A stretch of DNA of 64,000 nucleotides from Eonycteris spelaea (lineage: Eukaryota; Chordata; Mammalia; Chiroptera; Pteropodidae). How positions within the stretch are numbered: position 1 is the first letter of the stretch; every line of letters begins with the position of its first letter. The position numbers and the translations under genes were made by a program. The notes below the pieces were generated by a model, which did no database searches, was not told the DNA's origin, and was given only the letters and a program-made list of their open reading frames with translations. This document shows, one piece after another, positions 34,940-46,985 of the stretch. Location of the stretch: contig PUFA01000171.1 in assembly GCA_003508835.1 (NCBI GenBank), positions 2,360,501 through 2,424,500 of the forward strand. The letters are read 5' to 3'.

Positions 34940-35535
34940 GTCACCTTTGCTACTCTATGACCTCTGTGTGTCATTGAGCCAGGAAGATGGTAGATGGAAG
35001 CATATCAGACCAATGAGTTGAGAAGACAAAGTCAATTATCTGCTGCTAGATATTCAAGGACTGAGTATATTTAATCTCTCAGATAACACACACATTCTTA
35101 GCATAAGGAACTGTGATAAAACTCTCAGGATAATTCTGCTTTGTTTGCTTTTAATTACCCATCTGCTGTGATTTCCATTTTGCTTACTTTTGTATTTTTT
35201 TCATCCAGGGATTAAAAGTGGATTTTCTTAGTTTTGTTTTTTTAAATATTAACAATGAGAATGACTTTAAATGGTGATGAGAATAATTATATAAATGCAA
35301 TTAAAATAAGCTTAAAAAGAAATTTAGTACTTTCTGATCTTCCCTATGTCAACTTAATTTCTTTAAAATCTATGTTAGATGTGGAAAGGGTGCAGTGGTG
35401 CTAAAGACTAGGCCCTGAAATAGGCAAATGTTGCCAGCATTTAAAGCTGAGTGATAAATGAGAGTTCCTTATAAAGTTCGTTTTTCTTTTAAGAATTTTT
35501 ATAAAATGTCATGATAAAAAATATTTTAAGTGGGT
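34940..35535. other. Unassigned sequence
   Basis: AT-rich, no gene or clear repeat. Confidence 0.45.
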
Positions 35536-35539
35536 TTTA

Positions 35540-35645
35540 GGCAAACAGACCGGGGTTATCTCGAGCAAGTTACTTAACTACACTAAGCCTGAATTTCCTC
35601 TTCTTTACACAGAAATAATGCAATTCCCTCTAGTGTGTACACCTT
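35540..35645 (+). repeat. MIR fragment
   Basis: 'gcaagttacttaactacact', 'gcctgaatttcctcttcttt' and 'acagaaataatgcaattccc' match the middle of MIR. Confidence 0.65.
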
Positions 35646-35847
35646 TAGTTCCAAGAGAATGAGGAGATCAAGGGAAATTGTAGATTAAATTATTGTCCCT
35701 GGGTTTCCATGAAGCACAAATCAAGATACCAACCCTAATGGTAAGTGGCTTGATTTCTGAAAGCTAAGGGCATGTCATATATTAGCTACAAACATATGTA
35801 TGCAGTCTCTTAGACTCATGAAAGAGATTTTGAAAATCTCATAAATT

Positions 35848-35864
35848 AAAAGTGGCTGTGAAGA
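35848..35864. repeat. Target-site duplication, left copy
   Basis: Seventeen bases, aaaagtggctgtgaaga, repeated with one mismatch at 37801-37817. They bound the half-L1-like insertion. Confidence 0.85.
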
Positions 35865-37800
35865 GCAATCAAGGCTCAACTACAATAGGAAGGCACACAC
35901 AACTCACATAAGGGACATACACCTGGAGCACCCAGGACTCTCTGTGCCACTGGGCCCATAGGAAACCTACAACATAAGGCCACTCTCCTAAGCCCAGGAG
36001 ATATAGCAGCTCTACCTAATACCTAGGAACAAACACAGGGAGGCAGCCAAAATGGGGAGACAAGGAATCATGTCCCAAATAAAAGAATAGAACAAAGCAT
36101 CGGAAAGAATTAAACAAAATAGAGACAAGCAATCTATCAGATGCAGAGTTCACACTGATTATAAGAATGCTCAATGATCTCAGTGAGAACTTCCACCAAG
36201 AGATAGGAAACAAGCAAAAAAGAACCAGTGAAAAATAAAGAACACAATAACTAAAATAAAGAAAACAGGGAATCAATAGTAGATTACATGAAGCAGAGCA
36301 TCAAATTAGTGATTTGGAAGATAAGGTAGCAAAAAGCATACAATCAGAACAGCAAAAAGAAAAAAACTCCAAAAATAGGATAGTTTAAGGGGCCTATGGG
36401 ACAACATCAAGTGTACTAACATTCACATCATAGGAGTACTAGAAGGAGAAGAGAGAGAGCAAGGACTTGAAAACCTATTTGAAGAAATAGTGAAGGAAAA
36501 CTTCCCTAACTTAGCCCACACCAAGACACATCATTATTAAAATGCTAAAAATTAAAGACAAAGAGAGACTCTTAAAAGCAATATGAGAAAAGCAGTTACT
36601 TACCTACAAAAGAACTCCAGCTGATTTCTCATAGAAACTTTTCAGGCCAGAAGGGATTAACAGGAAATATTCAAAGTGATGAAAAGCAAGGACTTACAAC
36701 CAAGATTACTCTACCCAAAATAGCTATCATTTAGAATCAAAGGACAGATAAAGAGCTTCCCAGATGAGAAAAAGTTAGAGTTCTTTGACACCAAAGCAGT
36801 ATTACAAGAAATGTTAAAGGGATTCTTTAAGAAGAAGAAAAATAAAATTAAAATTATGAACAATAAAATGGCAATAACTACATATCTATCGACAATTATT
36901 TTAAATGTAAATGGATTAAATGCTCTAATCAAAAGACATAGGGAACCTGAATGAATAAGAAAACAAAACCCTTACATCTGCTGCCTATGAGAGACACATT
37001 TCAGATTGAAAGACACGCACAGACTGAAAGTAAAGGAATGGAAAAAGATAATTCATGAAAATGAAAACAAACAAAAAAATCTGATGTAGCAATACTTATA
37101 TCAGACAAAACAGACTTTAAAACAAAGACTATAACAAGAGACAACAAAGAACCCAGTGATCCCACTTCCAGGCATTTATCCAAAGGAACCCAAAACACTA
37201 CTTCAAAGAGACATGTGCATCCATGTTCATTGCAGCATTAATGACAATAGCCAAGATATGGAGGCAACCTGGGTATCCATCAGCGGATAAATGGATAAAG
37301 AAGTGGTACACAATGGATTATTACTCAGCCATAAAACAATTTTTTAAATGAATGAAATCTTACTATCTTCAACAATATGAATGGACCTAGAGGGTATTGT
37401 GCTAAGTGATATAAGTCAGACAGAGAAAGACAAATCTCACATGATTTCACTTATATGTAGAATCTAGTGAACAGGATAAACAAACAACAGAAACAAGCTC
37501 ATAGATAGAATTTTGATGTTTGCCAGACTGGTGTAGGGGAAAAATTAGGTAATGGGGGAGGGGATTAAGAGGTACAAATTGGTAGTTTTGTACTACCAAT
37601 GTACATAAATGGGGATGTAGAGTATAGCATGGGGAATATAGTCGGTAGTATTGTAATAACTATGTATGGTGTCAGATGGGTACTGGATTTATTGGGGTGA
37701 TCGCTTCCTAGCTTATGTAAAAGTTTAATCACTGTGTTGTACACCTGAAACTAATATAACATTGCACACCAACTGTAACTAAAAGAAATAAAATTATTTA
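35865..37800 (+). mobile_element. Half-L1-like (HAL1-like) LINE insertion, dead
   Basis: A 1,936-bp insertion bounded by 17-bp target-site duplications. It holds, in order, an L1-like 5' leader (to about 36050), a decayed ORF1 region (about 36080-36830; 'tcagatgcagagttcacac', 'ttttcaggccagaaggga', 'tacaagaaatgttaaaggg'), the start of the ORF2 endonuclease region ('aaatgtaaatggattaaatg' near 36902, 'caaaacagactttaaaacaa' near 37106), then jumps at about 37150 to the ORF2 end and 3' UTR ('tgttcattgcagcattaatg', 'gttgtacacctgaaactaat'). The reverse transcriptase region is missing. ORF1 is broken by stops. This is either a HAL1-family member or an L1 copied from an internally deleted RNA. Confidence 0.8.
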
Positions 37801-37817
37801 AAAAGTGTCTGTGAAGA
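37801..37817. repeat. Target-site duplication, right copy
   Basis: aaaagtgtctgtgaaga, differing from the left copy at 35848-35864 at one position. Confidence 0.85.
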
Positions 37818-37819
37818 AG

Positions 37820-38345
37820 GCAAATCATACAGAATAAACTGCAATCCAAATTTGTAAGGACAGATAAACTTCTACTAAACAAAAAACTGAAGAATTTACA
37901 TAGATTTCTTAAGTAAATAATTTCATCTAGTTGAACTAGCAAGATCTTGTAATAACACTGGATCCATAAACCTTGGTTGAACATCACTGGGTAAATGGTG
38001 GACCACAGAAATAAGAAAAGGGAAGAATTATGAAATGTTGCTTTAAGATTCAAGAAATATTGGAAAATGTGTTAAATTATTTTATGAACTGTTCTCAAGA
38101 TAACCAAAAGGCAAAAGATACTTTGAAGAACACAGTGTTAGTCTCTTGTATTGCTTTACTCTTCCTAATACCAAATGAGGAGGGGGACAATCTGATGAAA
38201 TATACATAGTCTTTAGCACTCACCAAGTGTTAAATGTTCTAAATATATTTCTGAGTTTTGTTGAACCATCTATTTTCCATTTTACAAAGTGTTTTGACAA
38301 ATAATGCTGAATTCATCAAATAGGAGTTTAAGGAATTTAGATTGA
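37820..38345. other. Unassigned AT-rich sequence
   Basis: No gene or repeat recognised. The reverse frame 37751-38053 starts partly inside the LINE insertion and is not a gene. Confidence 0.45.
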
Positions 38346-38348
38346 AGA

Positions 38349-38881
38349 TGTTACCAGAACCTCAATGTTTTTCCTTGAGTCTGCTTGCCTATGGGCACTG
38401 ACCAAAAGAAATGCATGAACCAGACTTTGCAGTATAGAAAGAAAAACAGTTTAATGTTTAATTGGCCAATCCAGAGATGGGAAGCTAATGCTGAGGACCT
38501 GACTCCCCAATGACATGTAGGGTACAGATTATATAGGGCAAAATCACAGGTCACTGTGGGTTAGGGGGTTTCGGGTCATGCTGGAGATGATTGGTGGTAA
38601 TCAGTGAGGTAAGAGTAATAAATCATTTCTCTGGGTCTTGAAGACAGCTCTGAGGCCTTTTCAGCAGTCTTTCCCTCTATCCAGTCTCATGGAAAAGTAG
38701 CCAGCGGGTCATTCCACTTAGGCCTCAGGAGATGAAACATAACTTAGGTCAAGATGTTATCTTTAACCTGCCAGAGGTCCGGAGACCTCTGGGAGACCAT
38801 TCAGCCAGGTCCCAGCTACTGTCTCCTGCTGCCTCAGGGATTACTGATTATCCAGGGGAAAGGCTGGGTCTCTGAGGGGCA
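38349..38881 (-). mobile_element. Candidate solo LTR, reverse
   Basis: On the minus strand the block ends 'aacattgaggttctggtaac' plus A, preceded by a cattaaac poly-A-signal-like motif and a U5-like T/C-rich tract. Read forward it starts at a TG (38349) and reaches CA near 38881, about 530 bp and more GC-rich than its flanks. No target-site duplication is convincing. The family was not named. Confidence 0.4.
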
Positions 38882-39029
38882 TAGAAAGAAAGAGAGTGAT
38901 ATGATTTCTAGAGCTACTATTTAAAACTAAATTTAATCTAAGTAATAAGGACCCTCGGTTTCAAAAGCAATGTAATTTTGTTTGTTAATAAGCTTAAGTC
39001 TTATAAGTTTCAAAGAGTGTATGTAATTC

Positions 39030-39660
39030 AGTTCAGCTCCACAAACACTTATGGAACTCCACTCTGTTCTGGGCACCATTCTGGATCCCAGAGGTTCAGA
39101 GAAGTACATGCAGGCACGGACCATATCCTCACAGAATTCTCAGTCTAGGAAATATTGATACTGGACATTTCCAGTACACAAAGAGGGAGGCATAGTTGGA
39201 ATTAAAGCTGGAAGGCTAGCAGAAGGTCTTATATGCCACTGACAAAATTTTCTAAGGACATGCCCAATCTTTAGGTTAGAAAGATCATTGTAGCATCGGC
39301 ATGTAAGAACCTAGAAGATGGGTATGACTGGGGCAAAAACATCAATGAAATAAGGAGAGTTGTTAAGCTATAGCAAAAATCCAGGTGAGCAATAATGAAG
39401 GTTCATGCTTATGCCAGATCATTGCAAATAGAAAGAAAAGAGTGCTCTGTGCTCTATTCAGGCAGTAAAACAAGAAGGACTAGTAGGCTGATGAAAATAA
39501 CTGCAAGTAATAAGACTGATTTCCCTGAGAAATGTATCATGAATTTCTAGTCATGTCAAACACAATGCATTACCACTGAGAACCAGATTGAGATCCAACC
39601 AAAAGAGCAAATTATTTATTCCCACTAGTAAGACTTCAACAAATAGCTATTGAATGAATC
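39030..39660 (-). mobile_element. L2 LINE fragment, reverse
   Basis: 'acaaacacttatggaactcc', 'ctgttctgggcaccattctg', 'gaattctcagtctaggaaat', 'ggtcttatatgccactgac', 'agaaagatcattgtagcatc' and 'ccaggtgagcaataatgaag' follow a reverse L2 3' region. Confidence 0.7.
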
Positions 39661-39664
39661 CATG

Positions 39665-40490
39665 AATTCTCCAAAACTTAATTAGTCATTATCTGTGAGA
39701 TACTGGCTCTTAATCAATCAGCAAATGTATATAAAAGGTTTATATGCAAAAGACTAGTCTGCGTGACATGAAGGGCACACAGAAAAATAGTGCAAAAGAA
39801 AGGTCTTGAATTCAAAATGCTTGCCTCCAGTTAGGGAGAAAATATATGTACACAACTTCATACAGCAATTAGGCCTGAAATAAAGCTTGTACTCAATTTA
39901 AAATCAGCAAGTCCTTCACTCTCCCTGGGAGCCTAGAATAAGCAACCCAGAGCCCTAAACGAAGGCACACAGGCAAGAAACTCAACCTGACCCCCACGTG
40001 TTCAGTTACCTTAAGTCATTTATTCTCCTTCCTGCACCTCAATCTTTCCTGTGAAGAGGGTGGGAGAGGTGCCTTGAGCAGTACTCTGCCTCTCCAGGAG
40101 CCACACAAAGGATAACATTCAAAACACACCCAAATTCACAAGGAAAGATACAAATTCAAATGTATAAATCGATTACAACCTTTCATAATGGCAACACTGA
40201 CATTCAATTCTCTAAAATATAGCATAATAGTACAATAAACTATTACAAAGTGATGTGACACAATAGATAGAACAAATCGAATATTGATTTAGCTTTGGGG
40301 CTATCACTTAGAATCAGTCTGTTTGACAACAGCAGTTCACTAAGTATAAATTCTTCCATTTCCGGACTCAGATATTATTGCAAAAGAAAGTAAAGGCACT
40401 ATCTTAAACATTAATTGTCTTACCAACAAAGAGTAAGAATTCTTGAAAGTTCTGGTCAGCTGTTAGGCTTTAGCACTCTGCTTGTTATAA
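39665..40490. other. Unassigned sequence
   Basis: No gene. Weak L2-like traces at 39740-39870 were not called. Confidence 0.4.
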
Positions 40491-40506
40491 AATAAATAAA
40501 TTATAA

Positions 40507-40507
<1 letters not shown>

Positions 40508-40567
<60 letters not shown>
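40508..40567. repeat. (GATA)n microsatellite
   Basis: About fifteen uninterrupted ATAG/GATA units (60 bp). A perfect tetranucleotide tract of this length is expected to be highly polymorphic. Confidence 0.98.
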
Positions 40568-40569
40568 AA

Positions 40570-41005
40570 CATGAAAGCTTTAGAAATCTCTAGCTCTAGG
40601 GAGCCAAGAAAGGATCTCTCTATCAACTATTCTTTAGCTCTCTTGATGCTCCCTATTAGAAGAAAATTGCAATTGAATGTTTTTTTTTTTCTTTAAAGTC
40701 TGCAATACCCCTAGAGAAATGTGTATTTTAAGAAAATGTTTTACTTTTCCACATGCAGGTAGGTAACAGCACATTTTGAGAAACTATGTGTTATTTACCT
40801 TTTGTACTCAAGACAAGCCCATGATCTTTGTCTTCCATTAGTCCTACCTTGAGTGCACAGAAAATGAAGTTCCCTACCAAAATAGCAGGTTTCACCACCC
40901 TGAAGCACACTGTCTTTTTCCAATAACACCTTTTGCAAAAGGTAAGGTAGATGAGTTTTCTGATTTTTTAACAATGAGCTAGGAGAACAAAAGTGAGAAA
41001 CCTCT
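40570..41005. other. Unassigned sequence
   Basis: Contains a T run at 40680-40691. Nothing else recognised. Confidence 0.45.
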
Positions 41006-41007
41006 GA

Positions 41008-41112
41008 GGGCAGAAATTTTGTCTGTTCCAGTCACTGTTGTATCCCAATGACCTTGTACCTTGAGTGGCACAGAGTAGGTGCTCAATGAATTCTTTTAAA
41101 TGAATTATACTA
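41008..41112 (+). repeat. L2 3' end
   Basis: 'ctgagggcagaaattttgtc', 'tgttgtatcccaatgacctt', 'cacagagtaggtgctcaatg': the canonical L2 terminus. Confidence 0.85.
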
Positions 41113-41114
41113 TT

Positions 41115-42165
41115 TCAATGTAAGGGAATGGGGGCTTTTCATCCATCATAAAACTTAAGGTGTGAGAAAGGTGTTCAAAAGATTCCATAAAAGTTCGCTC
41201 TGGTTTTGATCAACATACATTTCATCTTTGAGATCCCAAATAATTATAGTATGATTCAGTGTTTGTAAGTGCTGTGTTTCTTTAGTTAGAAAAACTGATT
41301 AGTCATAAACCCAGCTACCTTGTTCTCAACGGTGAAAAATATCAGAGCACTACACACTTTAGTTGTTTTGAAGCATGCATTTCTCCCCCAGTCTCAGTGA
41401 CCCCTAGAGAGCCATGAACAACTAAACTCAGTAAATACTACAAGGCTGCCCTTGGCCTTTGGCATAAGACGATAAAATACGAAGGAAATAAAAATGCTCT
41501 AAGCAGTGGGTGTCCCCAAGATAAACAATGTTTAAAAGGCTTCAACAAGAAATTCGATAGTCGTATGCAAACATCCTTTCTGCATTCATGGCATAAATCA
41601 CTTCTCAGGAGGGCTCAGTTTCAGGGTTCTAGTTAATCATTTGGCTGCAGTAAACACTGAAAGCAATCAATCTCACAGGCTTTGGGATCTGTATAAAGAC
41701 TTACTGGCCTTACAAGCTGGTTTCTCCAATCTGAATACTTTTAACTTTTCCTTAGTAGCTAAAAGTTAACTGAAGTGATATATCTGTTCTTAAACTGCCC
41801 TTCGATCTAGCAAAGTAAAAACAGGCCCTTTTAAAAAGGATAAAGAAAAGATGTTTCCTCTTCAAAATTATACACAAGATGGAAATCCTTCTAAGTACTA
41901 TTACAAAGCCTGTTGAAATACTATTTAAAAACAAAGAAAGATAAAATCATAACATCTTGTTTGAATAAAATACCATCCAGTTCAGTGTGTTTTGGTCTGT
42001 GTTCTCTGAAACTGCCAGATATGGACAATGGAAGACCAACCAGATCCCCAACCCAACCCCATTCCTGCAGCTCCACTTTCATCTCTTTAAATACTAGGAA
42101 TTGTAAAAGATTTCATTTCAAAACTAGATTCCCCTTTTCAAAGAAGTTTGAAAACTACTTGTCCA
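41115..42165. other. Unassigned sequence
   Basis: No gene or repeat recognised; frames at 41752-41934 and 41913-42173 have no domains. Confidence 0.45.
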
Positions 42166-42167
42166 AA

Positions 42168-42485
42168 GTGTAGCACTCTTGCTTGAAGGCAAGCTAACAC
42201 TGACGTTTCAATTTCCTTTGTGAGTCTGCAGGCTTTTCACAAGATGGGCTTTACACGCACTGACTTTTCTGTTGTTTTCCTGGGAAAACAACGTAGAGCT
42301 GCTAGAATTGGCCTCCATGCTACCTTGACTTGAAAAGAGAGCAAACAGCGTTATTGATCTTGAAATTTCTGAAAGCACAGCGCCTTAATTGTCTGCTTCA
42401 TTATGCCCAATCTAAGGATTTGCTACCGGCGTAGCCAACTTCTCACTCACTTTTCCACATTCCACCGCCCCTCTGGAGCCACTAT
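42168..42485. promoter_or_regulatory. Possible conserved noncoding element
   Basis: Repeat-free block with retained CpGs ('gctaccggcgtagcc', 'aacagcgttattg', 'cacagcgccttaattgtc') and TAATTG/ATTATG motifs. The density is unlike the flanks. Evidence is composition only. Confidence 0.25.
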
Positions 42486-42489
42486 GGCA

Positions 42490-44060
42490 GCTCAGGCTCT
42501 GGCAAACACAAAAACACACAGCACTTCTCATGCTAAGAGAAATAAGGGAGATGTAGATGGCGAAGCTAATGGTATTCCCAGGTTACCACCAGCTTGTTTC
42601 TTCGAGGTTGGAAAATAGAGCCTCCTCCCGGCAACACATACCTCAAGTGTGAGGTTGACTAACAGCCTGTTTTGAAGTATTTTGTCTGAGGAAGAGAAGG
42701 AAGGATATGAGAAAAGTCTAATAAACAATTGGTCATCTCTAACATGGAGCACTACCTAGCTATTTAAGAGACCAAGTTCACCATATGTGGTGATAAAAAA
42801 AAAAAATCTCCAAAATATATTTTTTAAGTGAAAAGGCAAGATACAGAACTATACATACACTATACTCCCATTTAAGAAAAAATGTAGGTATATGTGTACA
42901 GGTGTGTTCACATGGGAAATGTCTAAAACGAGACCTAAGGATCAACAGATAGTGTTTCTTCTAAAGAATGAGTTTGGTGGGAGTCTTCTGTTTGAATTTT
43001 TTACTACGAGTATATATTGGCCTCATGATAATTTTTTAATATATAGAAAAAAAGCTAACTCCTCAGAACAAAATTTCAGAAGGAAAAGAAAGCACTACCA
43101 CGAATCCAAAGCCAGATATGTAAAAGCCAACTGCGTATTTGCTGCCAAGGATGCTTAGGCCCTAAGGTCAATTCACCAAAACATGGCACTCGCTGTGGGC
43201 CTTTCACTTCACCAGCACTACCCCACCTTCGCCATTTCCAGGATCGTGATGTTCTCAGGCACTGCCTCCTCAAAGGATTTCAAGGGAAGCCAGAATACAA
43301 AAGGGCGACAAAATTCCAAATGTGGAGCTTTATTCAGCATGTAAAGAAACAGCAATATCGAAATGGCTCTCTCCAAAGAAGTGTGACTCACATTCTTTAT
43401 CTGAGAGTTTTAAAAGAAGACAATTTCCATAGCCCATATTTCAAACTAAGAAGGTACTAGTCACAGGAGAGTTGGGCACCTTCTGCTGCCAATCATAAAA
43501 AAGCCTCATTTTCACTCGATAAAACACAAGTCACATGGATTTTGCTCCTGCATGTCTTCCTACAATTTCAAGGTACTTCCAAAATCATTGTATACTCATG
43601 GTCACTATAACCTGCAACAATAAACACAGCTGAAAAGAAAAGGATGGACCCCATTAAAGATGAAAGCAAAAGAGGATGAGGATCTGGACAAATTACTGAG
43701 TATCAGTGACTCTGTTATACAAAGAAGCAGGGATAATCACCAGAATTCTTAACACAGGAGTACTTGATGCTTCAGATACATTTTGAGATAAATAATTAAG
43801 AACACAAATACATAATTAATAGCTATGTAGCATATGAAAATTGAAGTGTTAATTTAGAAACTCAAGAATGCTTACTGACTCTCAATTCACTTATGATATT
43901 TTTTTAATTTTCTTATATAATTTCAACAAACTTGTTTAAAAAGCCCCTTGGGATTCCATCTTTTCTATTCTAGGCTGAGACTGACGAGAAAGCATTAAAG
44001 CATTTAATTATATTGCATTGAGTTATTTTATTACACAATGTTGTTTTGGCCGAAATTTAA
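42490..44060. other. Unassigned sequence, possible old LINE 3' piece
   Basis: At 42770-43060 the text ('aaaggcaagatacagaacta', 'ctatactcccatttaagaa') resembles the 3' end of an old LINE but is too decayed to name. 43080-43330 keeps some CpGs. The forward frame 42892-43158 (88 codons) lacks a domain. Confidence 0.4.
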
Positions 44061-44064
44061 GCAG

Positions 44065-44222
44065 AAATCTATTTTCTTGAGCTTCACTAGTTAATAGCTT
44101 TGTGGTCTTAGACAAGCAACAGCCTTTCTCTAGCTTAATTTCTTCATCAATAAAATTAAAATTTTTAATCAAGTGGTCACTAAGCTACTTTTCAGTTCTA
44201 AAAGTCTGTGATTCTATAAGTC
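44065..44222 (+). repeat. MIR-like SINE remnant
   Basis: 'gttaatagctttgtggtctt', 'acaagcaacagcctttctc', 'aatttcttcatcaataaaat' and 'tcagttctaaaagtctgtga' follow a MIR-family tail. Confidence 0.6.
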
Positions 44223-44399
44223 TTCATTAACATATTAGTTACCACTGAAAAATGAAGTCATTTATCTACTCTTAAAGAAACAAACCAAAGATCCCAAATA
44301 ACTTAATTTCTAGAAGCTGTTCACATGTTTCATAGGAGAGAGGTCTTGGGATTAGAGTGAAGAAATGTTACTTTCATCACATACTATGCCACAAAAGGT

Positions 44400-44463
44400 A
44401 GCTGCTTTTAATTTTTTATTATTTCCAAGGTCATCTTCAGCTGCTTTTAATTTTTTTATTATT
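44400..44463. repeat. Local direct repeat of about 24 bp
   Basis: agctgcttttaatttttt followed by attatt occurs at 44400-44423 and again at 44439-44463, with one extra T in the second copy. Confidence 0.85.
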
Positions 44464-44649
44464 ACATGTCAGGAAAATGCTCATGATGAACAATTAGATA
44501 TAAGTTTTCAGGAAAGCATCACAAAGATCAGGTGAGCAAATAGTGCACCAGGCAAATTCTCAAACAAATGTCTGGCCTTCCTCCAACACAGTCTTACCAT
44601 GCAATCTAGTACACCAGGACCCCTAACGTCTTAATCATAAAATTTAAAC

Positions 44650-44872
44650 TAAACACGTATATAGGGCCAAGAATGACTCACATTATCCCATTTAACACTA
44701 TCATCATAGCAACTCAAGATAGTCATCATATCCCAGTTTTAAATATATGAAACTGAAGCCAAGAGACAATATTTTACCAAACATCATACAGCTAGAAAGA
44801 GGCAAAACTGGAACATGAGCTCAAGGCCCTTGTCTGACATTCTCCACTCTCTTCACAAAGCTTCTACTTGCC
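44650..44872 (-). repeat. MIR SINE, reverse
   Basis: 'cattatcccatttaacacta', 'gtcatcatatcccagtttta', 'aactgaagccaagagacaat', 'catacagctagaaagaggca' in reverse MIR order. Confidence 0.8.
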
Positions 44873-44889
44873 GCTAATTGACTCCTACC

Positions 44890-45085
44890 TCAGAGCCAGG
44901 TCTATGGCCTCTTACGTGTGTTAACACATTCATATCAACATGTGATAAGTGATATTATTCTCTCCATTTTATAGATGGGGAAATTGAGACTCAGAGATGA
45001 TATATGACTTCCCTCTATGAATAATAGCAAAGCTGGAATGGATGCCGAGTTTAACTGATTCGAAGCCTATGTGATTTACCATCAT
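44890..45085 (-). repeat. MIR SINE, reverse (second copy)
   Basis: 'gttaacacattcatatca', 'tattctctccattttataga', 'tggggaaattgagactcaga' and 'gcaaagctggaatggatgcc'. Arranged in tandem with the copy at 44650-44872. Confidence 0.8.
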
Positions 45086-45089
45086 GGAA

Positions 45090-45550
45090 TACAGTCTCCC
45101 TGCCAGGAACCTGGCTCCAAACTGTTCTTTCACCATATGTGCAAAATTACTTTGTCAAGTCACAATGCATTTATTTCTTTAGAATTCGGGATCAGTTATT
45201 TACAATGCTATAAACTCTTCAAATTGACAAAAATTGTACCTTGTCCACCTTTTGGTGCTAAGGACCCAAAACAATGCCAGTGGTCAATTACCCTGTATTG
45301 AAATACTTAACAATGAATACAGACCTGCACCACCTTAAGCGCTATGTCACAATTATCTATTAAAAAGTTACTTGGCTCTGGTCATTAAAAGAAAGAAATA
45401 ATGAGTGAATAAATATCTGAAATATTTTGTGGGACCCAGATTTCAGCTGGTGATTGAACAGAAACTTATATGAAGAACAGAATAAACCATAATAGAAATG
45501 GAAATACTTTTATTCTCCTCTCCATTGAATTCAAAAGAAATTTAATCCTC
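45090..45550. other. Unassigned sequence
   Basis: No gene or repeat recognised; the forward frame 45071-45301 begins in the MIR and has no domain. Confidence 0.45.
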
Positions 45551-45557
45551 TATTTCA

Positions 45558-45655
45558 GCAGGCCTCAATCTTTTTGGCACCAGGGACCAGTGTTCCTATG
45601 ATAATCGAATGCCCGATGATCTGAGGTAGAGCAGAGGAATGCTAGTGCAGGGGAG
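45558..45655 (+). mobile_element. MER1-type hAT remnant
   Basis: 'cagcaggcctcaatcttttt' followed by 'ggcaccagggaccagtgttc', then jumps to 'ccgatgatctgaggtagagc'. One end of a MER1 element with an internal deletion, opposite in orientation to the copy at 4395-4583. Confidence 0.7.
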
Positions 45656-45699
45656 CTCTCATAGTGAAAGCATATATTGTATGTGCTTAGCACAATGGA

Positions 45700-45728
45700 T
45701 AAAGCAAACAAACAAACAAAAAACAAAA
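45700..45728. repeat. (AAAC)n tract
   Basis: Short imperfect run of CAAA units, about 28 bp. Confidence 0.8.
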
Positions 45729-45744
45729 AATACATCATAGCACA

Positions 45745-46985
45745 TCATCATGAAATTTTAGAACACCAGAGATTAAAAAAAGAAGATCCTAAAATATTCT
45801 AGAAGTGGGTAAAAACCCAGTCACAAACAAATAGTCAGGAATTAAAATGGCCTAAGTCTTCCCTATAATACTGGAAGATAAAATATAATGGAATGAAACC
45901 TTCAAATTTCTGAGGGAAATCGTTTACAACCTGGAATTCTATAGCCAACATTATGATTATTTGAGAGTAAATGTAAAAGCATTTTCATATACGCAAAGTC
46001 TAAAAAGCTTTGAAAACGTTAAAATATTTTATAAATGGAGGTTGTTGAGCTCATTGAGACTGCTAACTTCCAAAACGGACCTGCAGATATATAGCCATGA
46101 TGTGACTTCAGGGCTCTGATAGCTCAGTGAGGTTCTCTAATCCTCCCTGCACCCCACTGGATGGTTCCCTCAACCAAGTGACTTCAAGGTATCTATGTGA
46201 ACATAATAAAAATAATAACAAAATTAAATAATAACAATGGAAATAAAAGTCGAGAATAAAAGAAAAAAAACAGCCATGCTTTCACCTCTCTTGGCTGGTA
46301 TATGGCTCCTGGCCTCTGAAGGCCTCTCAGAAATTAACTGTGGAAATCACTGAGCAGGAACACCCATACTCCGAGAACCACCACCCTTGTCGTGAGCTAG
46401 CCACTCAGAGTAAGGCATATTGCAAAGTTCTACCAGCTTCAATGCCCCCCCCCATCATCTTTTCCAAAACTCTGACTCAGCACTTTCAGGACAGGTTAAG
46501 AGAGTCAGGTGAAGCTCATTTGAAAAGATTGTGAGTAGTCTTGGAGACAGTGTTGAACATGGATACTCTCATACACTGTTGTTATGGGCACAATCTTTCT
46601 GGACGACAATTGAATGATAAACATAGAAAGCCTTAAAAATATTTTTTTCCTCTCAGCAATTTCACTTGCAGGTGAAAATGATCAGTGATTTGCACAGAAA
46701 TTTAGTTACAAGAATGTTTATCATAGCATTCTTTATAATAGCAAAAATATTGCAAACAACCTAAACGTCCAAACCATAGGCAATTGGTATATTTGAATAA
46801 ATGAGGTCATAAAATAGTTCAATAGAAAGCTATTTAATGACATGGAAAAATAATCATAAGGTACTGAATAGAAAAAAAAAGATTATAGAACAGAATACAT
46901 ACTGATCACATTTTTGTAAATATATGTTAATCTATAAGCAAAAGAATGAGCTTCAAACGACATACATAAAAAGCAATTATCTGAG
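45745..46985 (+). mobile_element. Decayed old L1 fragments, forward
   Basis: The left part (about 45830-46030) resembles the end of an old L1 ORF1 ('caacctggaattctatagcc', 'gtaaaagcattttcatatac'). The right part (46565-46985) is an old L1 3' end ('gatactctcatacactgttg', 'aatagcaaaaatattgcaaa', 'cctaaacgtccaaaccatag'). The middle (46030-46510) is not recognisable and may be another insertion. All frames are dead. Confidence 0.6.

Noticed and set aside
38349..38881. Firm retroviral family name for the reverse LTR candidate
   Set aside because: Ends and a poly-A-like signal fit an LTR, but no target duplication or family match was convincing.
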